Origin: PNKC01 sp039917655
GTDB lineage: Bacteria; Chloroflexota; Dehalococcoidia; Tepidiformales; Tepidiformaceae
Assembly (NCBI GenBank): GCA_039917655.1
Contig: JBDSJC010000010.1
Coordinates: 1 to 10,358, forward strand
Direction of reading: 5' to 3'
Length of the DNA stretch: 10,358 bases
Shown here: positions 6,145 through 10,358 of the stretch, piece after piece
How the letters are laid out: each line of letters opens with the position of its first letter
Numbering within the stretch: position 1 is the stretch's first letter
Notes under the pieces: model-generated
What the model saw: the letters and a program-made list of their open reading frames with translations, nothing else
Database searches by the model: none
What the model was told of the DNA's origin: nothing
Position numbers and translations under genes: made by a program

Positions 6145-7041
6145 TTAGACCGTGACTGGGACATCCAGTTCGTGCTTCACCACTTCGGCCATGATGCGCG
6201 CCCCCATGGCCTCGTCTGGTTCCACCACGGGCAGGCGAGGCTCGCCGATCGCGAAGCCGAGTTGCCGGAGGACGTAGCGAATGGTGCTTGGACTGCCGTT
6301 CAGGAAACAGGCGTCCGTCAACGCGACGAGGCGGCGGTGGATGGAAGCTGCTTCAGAGATGCGGCCATCCTGGAGCAGCTTGAACATACGCTGCTGCTGA
6401 CCAGCAACAATGTGGCCGGTGACGCTCACTGCCCCATAGCCGCCCATCGCCCAGATGTGGAAGTTGTCGTTGTCGTTGCCGCTCCAGATTTTGAAGTCCG
6501 GCGCGGCCTGCATGATCGCCGCGGTGTGGGCCAAGTCGCCGCTCGCCTCTTTGTCGCCGACGATGTTCGGCACCTCGGCGCAGCGCAGGATCGTTTCCAC
6601 CGACATGTTCACGACCGAGCGCCCGGGGATGTTGTAGATGATCACCGGCAGGCTGGTGCTCTCGGCGATCGCCCGCATGTGACGGTAGATGCCTTCCTGC
6701 GGCGGCTTGAGGTAGTAGGGCGTGGGCGCGAGAACGGCGTCAACGCCGGCCTTCTCGGCGAGGCGCGTCAATGCAACCGAGTGACGCGTATTGTTCGTCC
6801 CCGTGCCAGCAACGATCGTCGCGGAATCCCCGACTTCCTGCTTGACCTCTTCCCACAGCCGGACCAGTTCGTTTTCATCCAGCAGCGGCGCTTCCCCAGT
6901 TGTGCCCGACAACACCAGGCCGTCGTTTCCTGAGCGGATGAGATGGGCGGCGAGCCGCCGGGCGTGCGGGATATCAACCTCGCCGTCCTCGGTGTATGGG
7001 GTGACCATGGCCGTCAGAAAGCGTCCGAGTTGTTGGGGCAT
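6145..7041 (-). CDS. dapA: 4-hydroxy-tetrahydrodipicolinate synthase
   Basis: DapA (EC 4.3.3.7) condenses pyruvate with aspartate semialdehyde, the first committed step to diaminopimelate and lysine. It is a cytosolic (beta/alpha)8 class I aldolase. The protein is 298 residues, close to E. coli DapA (292). T47-T48 in SGTTGEAPLL, Y136 in YNIPGRS with R141, and Schiff-base K164 in GDKEASGD match the known active site. The frame extends to 7176, but the ATG at 7041 has GGAG nine bases upstream and is followed by the expected first strand (GRFLTAMVTPY). Related members of this fold (N-acetylneuraminate lyase and others) exist. The TT motif, Y-N-x-P-x-R and overall length favour DapA. The thiolase follows on the same strand. 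Confidence 0.92.
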   Translation of the reverse strand: MPQQLGRFLTAMVTPYTEDGEVDIPHARRLAAHLIRSGNDGLVLSGTTGEAPLLDENELVRLWEEVKQEVGDSATIVAGTGTNNTRHSVALTRLAEKAGVDAVLAPTPYYLKPPQEGIYRHMRAIAESTSLPVIIYNIPGRSVVNMSVETILRCAEVPNIVGDKEASGDLAHTAAIMQAAPDFKIWSGNDNDNFHIWAMGGYGAVSVTGHIVAGQQQRMFKLLQDGRISEAASIHRRLVALTDACFLNGSPSTIRYVLRQLGFAIGEPRLPVVEPDEAMGARIMAEVVKHELDVPVTV

Positions 7042-7242
7042 CGAAAGGCTCCGGAGTGGGGGTGAACCGTTAGTGTAGCGCGCGGCGGTGCCGGCCTGCA
7101 TGGGGTCCGTTGAGGCGCTGGAGCGGAGAGCCAAGTGTTTCGACCCCCTGGCACGAACACCCGCGATCGGTGGCAAGTACCGAAGAGGGGCATAAAGGTT
7201 CGAGGAAAGCAGTTCGCGAACGGGCCCCGGTGGAGCCGCGTC
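7042..7242. other. Intergenic region upstream of dapA
   Basis: About 200 bases lie between the nuclease stop and the dapA start, both on the minus strand. I find no supported gene and no recognisable lysine riboswitch. A weak -10-like TACACT occurs on the minus strand about 30 bases before dapA, without a clear -35. A stem-loop at 7187-7228 is listed separately. Confidence 0.4.
7187..7228 (-). terminator. Possible stem-loop downstream of the nuclease gene
   Basis: GGGGC (7187-7191) pairs with GCCCC (7224-7228) around an inner stem GTTCG (7198-7202) with CGAAC (7217-7221). It lies 15 bases beyond the nuclease stop on the minus strand and is followed there by TCTTCGG, a poor U tract. It could slow or end transcription of the nuclease before the dapA promoter. 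Evidence is only structural. Confidence 0.3.
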
Positions 7243-8034
7243 CTACTCGCCGACCGGCTCCAGGTCGGTTTCCAAAACCAGATCTGAATCCTCGACGATC
7301 GTGGCTGCCTCCGGGCAGCGATCGCGCCAGTCGCAGAACGTGCAGGCCGTGCTTGGGGTGGCTTCGAACTCAGTGGTGGCCTGCATGGTGTCGGCGAAGG
7401 AGGCGAGATACTTGAGGGTAGCCGCGGCGTCGTCGCGCTTGAGGGGGCGTACGCGGCGTTCGCCGGTGCGCAGATTCCAACCGATCGTCGTCACGTCGGC
7501 GTCTCGCGGGAGTTGGCGAGCTTTACGCAGGACGACGTGGGCGATGTCTAGCTGCAGGTCGATCGCCTCGCCGAAGTCCCAACGGCCGGTCTTCCAGTCG
7601 ATGAGCTGATATTCGGTGGGCGAGATGCGGTCAGCGCGGTCGATGATCGTGGTGACGGTGATTCCGCGGGCGGGCCAGGGGGTGTAGCTGGAAAGCTCCG
7701 CCCAGCGGTTTTCGCTCTGGATCGATTCGTGTGCTGCGATGCCGGCGTCGAGGATGTGGAACGCGGTCTCGTAGTGTTCGGTTGGGGCGGCGATCATCGC
7801 GTGAATCGGCATCCGCGTGTATGCGTCCAACTCGTGGCGCGCAGCATCAACGTCGTTGCTTTCGGAAAGCACGCGCATGGCGCGGTGCACGCCAGTGCCG
7901 ATGAGCGAAGCGGGCGAATCGACCTGCTCGGGCCAGTGCTCACCGCTGACGTATTTGAACCAGTACTGCTTTCGGCACTGCTGGTAGCACGCGATCTTGC
8001 TGTACGAGAGTCGGAAGAAGTCGTTTTCGGCCAT
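7243..8034 (-). CDS. PD-(D/E)XK nuclease of the RecB/Cas4-like family with Fe-S cysteines
   Basis: A 263-residue single-domain nuclease. Numbering from the ATG at 8034: SYSKIACYQQC (10-20) gives the first cluster cysteine C20, H50 lies in GTGVHRAM, and D132 (IIDRADRI), D146 and K148 (LIDWKTG) form the PD-(D/E)XK catalytic core. QLDIAH (161-166) matches the Q-x3-Y/H motif. A C-terminal CTFCDWRDRC (C231, C234, C240) completes a four-cysteine 4Fe-4S pattern, as in AddB, Cas4 and RecB-like exonucleases. It probably degrades DNA from ends in repair or end resection. No cas genes or helicase partner are present. An ATG at 8046 in the same frame is possible but sits inside a TATGAT -10 element, so the 8034 ATG, potentially leaderless, is preferred. 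It lies downstream of thpR by about 116 bases. Confidence 0.88.
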   Translation of the reverse strand: MAENDFFRLSYSKIACYQQCRKQYWFKYVSGEHWPEQVDSPASLIGTGVHRAMRVLSESNDVDAARHELDAYTRMPIHAMIAAPTEHYETAFHILDAGIAAHESIQSENRWAELSSYTPWPARGITVTTIIDRADRISPTEYQLIDWKTGRWDFGEAIDLQLDIAHVVLRKARQLPRDADVTTIGWNLRTGERRVRPLKRDDAAATLKYLASFADTMQATTEFEATPSTACTFCDWRDRCPEAATIVEDSDLVLETDLEPVGE

Positions 8035-8041
8035 CTCCCCA

Positions 8042-8047
8042 ATCATA
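8042..8047 (-). promoter_or_regulatory. -10 element for the nuclease gene, leaderless candidate
   Basis: TATGAT (5 of 6 to TATAAT) reads on the minus strand at 8047-8042. Seven bases separate it from the ATG at 8034, so RNA would start at or next to the start codon. The -35 region is weak and no usable Shine-Dalgarno is seen for either ATG. Confidence 0.35.
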
Positions 8048-8150
8048 CCGGCGTTGCGCGACAGGAGGTGACGGCCGAACGCACGGAATGAAGGAGACGC
8101 TAAGAGCCGGGGCCGCTGGGGGCTGGAGCCGGTTGTGCCTGCGGGCGGAT

Positions 8151-8759
8151 CTACGTTGCCTGTTGCAGCACCCGCAGGGGGAACGTGGCGATCACTTCGT
8201 AGGTCACGTTGGTGGCCGTGATGCGGCTGCGCATGAGCGAGACCTGGGAGGTCCGCCAGCTGGTCAGCGGCACGTCCAGCTTGCCAACATCGACCTCGAT
8301 CTGGGCGCGCTGGCGGGTGGGAATCTCATCGCGCACGCGGCCGAGCGTGAGGTGCGGACGAAAGGGGCGGCGTTCCGGTTCGAAGCCAACCACCGCAAGC
8401 GCGGCGTTCACCGCGCGCACCAGCGCCTCCAGCCGCAGCACATCGCCGGCGATGCCGACCCACATGATGCGCAAGCCTTCACGGCCGCCAAACGTGCCGA
8501 TGTTCGAAAACTCTAGTTCGAAAGGCGAGTGGCCGACAACCGCTTCCTGGATAGCAAGCTTGATGCCCGGGAGCTTCTTCACGGGCACTTCGCCGAGGAA
8601 CTTGAGCGTGACGTGGACACCTTCAGGGCGGATCCAGCGTACTGCGGAGCCGCTCCGCGATTTAAGCGTTTCGATCACTCCGCCGAGGGATTGCTTCACA
8701 TCGTCGGGAACTTCGCAGGCCACAAAGAGCCTGACTTGGTCGGGGGCGGGTTCAGTCAT
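8151..8759 (-). CDS. thpR: RNA 2',3'-cyclic phosphodiesterase (2'-5' RNA ligase family)
   Basis: ThpR/LigT-type 2H phosphoesterase of 202 residues; E. coli ThpR is 176. It opens RNA 2',3'-cyclic phosphates to 2'-phosphates and can join tRNA halves by 2'-5' linkage in vitro. The N-terminus RLFVACEVPDD (10-20) is typical. The two catalytic H-x-T motifs are HVTLKFLG (H49, T51) and HLTLGRV (H136, T138). The frame is open to 8804, but the ATG at 8759 overlaps the amidohydrolase stop in ATGA and is directly before the conserved N-terminus. Translation is likely coupled to the upstream gene. The nuclease follows on the same strand. The tail after about 145 is ordinary for the family. Confidence 0.93.
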   Translation of the reverse strand: MTEPAPDQVRLFVACEVPDDVKQSLGGVIETLKSRSGSAVRWIRPEGVHVTLKFLGEVPVKKLPGIKLAIQEAVVGHSPFELEFSNIGTFGGREGLRIMWVGIAGDVLRLEALVRAVNAALAVVGFEPERRPFRPHLTLGRVRDEIPTRQRAQIEVDVGKLDVPLTSWRTSQVSLMRSRITATNVTYEVIATFPLRVLQQAT

Positions 8760-9601
8760 GAGTCGTGTTTTTCCGAGAACAGGGATTCGGCGTTGCCGCC
8801 ACAAACTGCTTGCGCGACATCGCCGGGGAGTAGCGCAGTCACGCGTTGTAGCTGGCGCCGGGGCGAAAGCAGCGGGTAATCTGAGCCGAAGAGCACGCGT
8901 CCGGGACCGGCGAGGTCAACGAGTCGCGCAACACTTCTGTCATCATACAGCAACCCAAAGGCCGCCGTATCGAACCACACGTTCTGGAGCGCCTCTCGCA
9001 CCTCTGGCATATGTAAGAAAAACGAAAGAGCGGCGCCCATGTGCGCCGCAATCATGCGCAGCGCCGGAAACTCGACCGCAACGCGCCATAGCTCCTCTGC
9101 GCTGATCCCACCACGTTTCCCCGGATATTGGTGGCCTATCTCCTCGCTCACATGCCAGAGCAGCACAGCCGACGCCTCGGTGGCCAGCGCATAGAGACGG
9201 CGAGCGTCAGCGCCGAGGGGGTCCCAGCCCTGGTTATGGGGGCGCAGTTCACCGAACCCGCGCGCGCCGGCGGTCAACGCTCGGTGTCCCTCGGCTTCCC
9301 ACCCCGGCAGCGCGGGGTTGATCGTGGCCAGCGGCAGAATGCGGTCGTCTCCCTGGGTTGCGCTGAGGAGGTATTCGTTCTGGGTGGACGCCTCGCGGGC
9401 GCTGGAAAAGGCGAAGCCTGCGGCGACAGCCCTATCCAGCCCAGCGCGATCCAGCGCCGCTCGCAGGGCGGGGGCGTCGGCCATCTTCGCCGCCAGGTCT
9501 GCGTACATCTCGGCAAAGGTCTCGTCGCGGGAGGCGAGCTCTTCGCGGGCAGCGATCTGCGAGGGCGCGAAGAGGTGGGTGTGGGCATCGATCAGGGTCA
9601 C
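8756..9601 (-). CDS. Amidohydrolase-family metal-dependent hydrolase (Amidohydro_2 type)
   Basis: TIM-barrel amidohydrolase of about 281 residues from the GTG at 9601. Metal ligands expected for this superfamily are visible: H7 and H9 in DAHTHLF, H150 in LLWHVSEE, H187 in MIAAHMG, and D241 in LFGSDYPLL. E118 lies in GFGELRP. The set matches the Amidohydro_2 (PF04909) group, whose members include decarboxylases and lactonases acting on small acids. The substrate cannot be named. The frame continues to a GTG at 9619, giving six more residues. Family members usually begin right at the IDAHTH strand, and a -10-like element (TG-C-TAGCAT, 9615-9610) precedes the 9601 codon, so the shorter form is preferred. 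Stop overlaps the thpR start. It is divergent from the LuxR-type gene. Confidence 0.88.
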   Translation of the reverse strand: MTLIDAHTHLFAPSQIAAREELASRDETFAEMYADLAAKMADAPALRAALDRAGLDRAVAAGFAFSSAREASTQNEYLLSATQGDDRILPLATINPALPGWEAEGHRALTAGARGFGELRPHNQGWDPLGADARRLYALATEASAVLLWHVSEEIGHQYPGKRGGISAEELWRVAVEFPALRMIAAHMGAALSFFLHMPEVREALQNVWFDTAAFGLLYDDRSVARLVDLAGPGRVLFGSDYPLLSPRRQLQRVTALLPGDVAQAVCGGNAESLFSEKHDS

Positions 9602-9609
9602 GATGGCGA

Positions 9610-9615
9610 ATGCTA
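9610..9615 (-). promoter_or_regulatory. Extended -10-like element before the amidohydrolase GTG
   Basis: The minus strand reads TGC-TAGCAT (-10 at 9615-9610; 4 of 6, with an extended TG), eight bases before the GTG at 9601. GAGACA (9640-9635; 4 of 6) is 19 bases further up. There is no Shine-Dalgarno, so a leaderless start is possible. Confidence 0.3.
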
Positions 9616-9684
9616 GCACGGGGGTTGTGGCCGATGTCTCCGTGGGGGTAGCTTGGGGGCGCGCTCCGATACGGAGGTGGAACG

Positions 9685-9933
9685 GTGTCCAACGATGCTC
9701 TTGAACGGCTCTCGCGCCGCGAGACGGAAGTTCTGGCGCTTATTGCGGTGGGGTTGTCCAACAAAGAGGTAGCCAAAACCCTCATCCCGCCGGTATCAAT
9801 AAATACCGCCAAGGGATACGTGCGCGCGCTCCTGGCCAAGCTTGGCGTCCCGAATCGAGCGGCGGCGGCCTCGTTGTGGTCCGCTAACCACTCAGCCCCC
9901 TCGAAAGGATGGATCCCAAGGGATGGGTCCTAA
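9685..9933 (+). CDS. HTH-only LuxR/GerE-type regulator
   Basis: An 82-residue protein that is almost only a LuxR C-terminal helix-turn-helix domain (residues about 6-65): LSRRETEVLALIAVGLSNKEVAKTL, then the recognition-helix region, then LLAKLGVPNRAAAA. No receiver or sensor domain precedes it. The GTG start has GGAGG (9673-9677) seven bases upstream, so the short form seems genuine rather than a truncated end. Compared with the family pattern L-x-I-S-x2-T-V-K-x-H-V, this protein has LIPPVSINTAKGYV: two extra residues with a Pro-Pro before the recognition helix, and Tyr in place of the usual His. The tail after 66 is short and polar. Probably DNA-binding; GerE-like stand-alone proteins exist. 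Targets unknown. The divergent amidohydrolase could be one. Confidence 0.85.
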   Translation: MSNDALERLSRRETEVLALIAVGLSNKEVAKTLIPPVSINTAKGYVRALLAKLGVPNRAAAASLWSANHSAPSKGWIPRDGS

Positions 9934-10006
9934 AGAGGGCTTGTAGCGTGACCGATCGAGGCCCAGGCTGGTCATGAACGAAAGCCACTTCGGAGGTCTT
10001 GACGCT

Positions 10007-10358
10007 ATGAGCCATGTTCCGTTCCGATTGATCGCTCTCCTTGGCGTTGGTCGTTGCCATAGCCGGTTTGACCGGCGGCCAGCCTTTCACGGCTAACGTC
10101 CAGACGGCCCGCGCAAGCCACACGGCCGGGGCACTTCGCGTTTACGCGCCGTTCGGCGGATTCTGGACCGTTACCAGTCCCTCCCGCTATCACAACGGGA
10201 CCAACGACTGATAATGACACCCTTAAAGGCCCGGACTGCGTCCGATCGGGCGGCAGTCCTGCGCAGTGCAACGCAAAGGTTTTTGGGTCCGACGTGATCG
10301 GATACGTCGGCGGCAACAGGCCGTCATTCTTCCAGGTAGATAACCCGTACTTCGTAGA
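10007..10358 (+). pseudogene. Frame-broken secreted-protein gene, running off the window
   Basis: No single frame covers this stretch, but three consecutive ones join into a sensible exported protein. An ATG at 10007 (GGAGG at 9992-9996, ten bases upstream) gives MSHVPFRLIALLGV. A shift near 10047-10050 continues with VVAIAGLTGGQPF, completing a signal peptide, and then RVYAPFGGFWTVTSPS and YHNGTND. A second shift near 10209 avoids the stops TGA TAA TGA and leads to DNDTLKGPDCV, CNAKVFGSDVIGYVGG and NPYFV at the edge. Both shifts are the same sense: one extra base each. Codons in each segment keep the local G/C third-base preference. Either the gene has decayed or the assembly carries two indels. 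No family recognised. Unshifted, the ATG frame ends after 29 codons. Confidence 0.5.

Noticed and set aside
6172..6933. 253-codon open frame on the plus strand
   Set aside because: Antisense shadow of dapA. The translation is His/Arg/Val-rich with no family features.
7187..7228. Considered as a tRNA because of a GGTTCGA stretch
   Set aside because: Acceptor, D and anticodon arms cannot be placed at proper distances; only a simple stem-loop remains.
7042..7242. Lysine riboswitch upstream of dapA
   Set aside because: The region is long enough to consider, but I could not find the multi-helix conserved core, and dapA has an ordinary ribosome binding site.
7243..8034. Cas4 of a CRISPR system
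   Set aside because: No repeats with regular spacers and no other cas genes occur in the window; similarity is to the general Fe-S RecB-like nuclease family.
8209..9105. 298-codon open frame on the plus strand
   Set aside because: Lies opposite both thpR and the amidohydrolase, is Ser/Arg/Thr-rich low-complexity, and has no convincing start site.
9908..9931. Hairpin ATCCC-AA-GGGAT with flanking pairs, considered as a terminator
   Set aside because: It lies inside the last codons of the LuxR-type gene, has a two-base loop and no following T tract.

Overview
The window is chromosomal DNA from a high-G+C bacterium (by eye about 60% or a little more). Genes are tightly packed, strongly favour G or C in third codon positions, and use GTG and TTG starts often. 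The gene set is mostly housekeeping and metabolic: peptidyl-tRNA hydrolase, DapA, a thiolase, an SDR dehydrogenase, a LmbE-type deacetylase and ThpR. The lipoprotein has an ordinary lipobox and no outer-membrane system is visible. The overall style (divergent short operons, LmbE/SDR/thiolase genes, some apparently leaderless starts) would fit Chloroflexota or a similar high-G+C lineage. That is a guess from gene content, not a phylogenetic placement.

Layout, left to right. (1) A minus-strand DinB-like gene (43-465) is divergent from a plus-strand run: pth (555-1187), a PIG-L/LmbE deacetylase (1229-2017), an SDR dehydrogenase resembling the (3R)-hydroxyacyl-CoA dehydrogenase part of MFE-2 (2048-2992) and a small lipoprotein (3006-3722). 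(2) Converging on these is a minus-strand vapB-vapC toxin-antitoxin operon (4734 down to 3990). A small Cys/His-rich open frame (3993-3763) starts inside the vapC stop codon. A candidate promoter with an imperfect palindrome lies just upstream of vapB. (3) A minus-strand dapA (7041-6145) leads into a thiolase (6064-4880), with an unusual pentameric G-rich repeat between them. (4) A minus-strand cluster follows: an amidohydrolase (9601-8756), overlapping by ATGA the 2H-phosphodiesterase gene thpR (8759-8151), then a RecB/Cas4-like PD-(D/E)XK nuclease with a four-cysteine iron-sulphur pattern (8034-7243). (5) At the right edge are a plus-strand HTH-only LuxR-type regulator (9685-9933) and a secreted-protein gene that can be read only by joining three frames (from 10007, running off the window).

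How the genes may work together. The SDR and thiolase suggest acyl-CoA metabolism, although they sit in separate operons. DapA supplies the lysine/diaminopimelate branch. VapBC plus the third small gene form the most system-like unit. ThpR with a Fe-S nuclease is an RNA/DNA-end-processing neighbourhood with no proven joint function.

I saw no rRNA, tRNA, CRISPR array, insertion sequence or phage gene. No wholly new system is evident. The best leads are the coupled third gene of the vapBC operon, the vapB promoter palindrome, the HTH-only LuxR protein with an enlarged turn, and the frame-broken secreted gene at the right edge.
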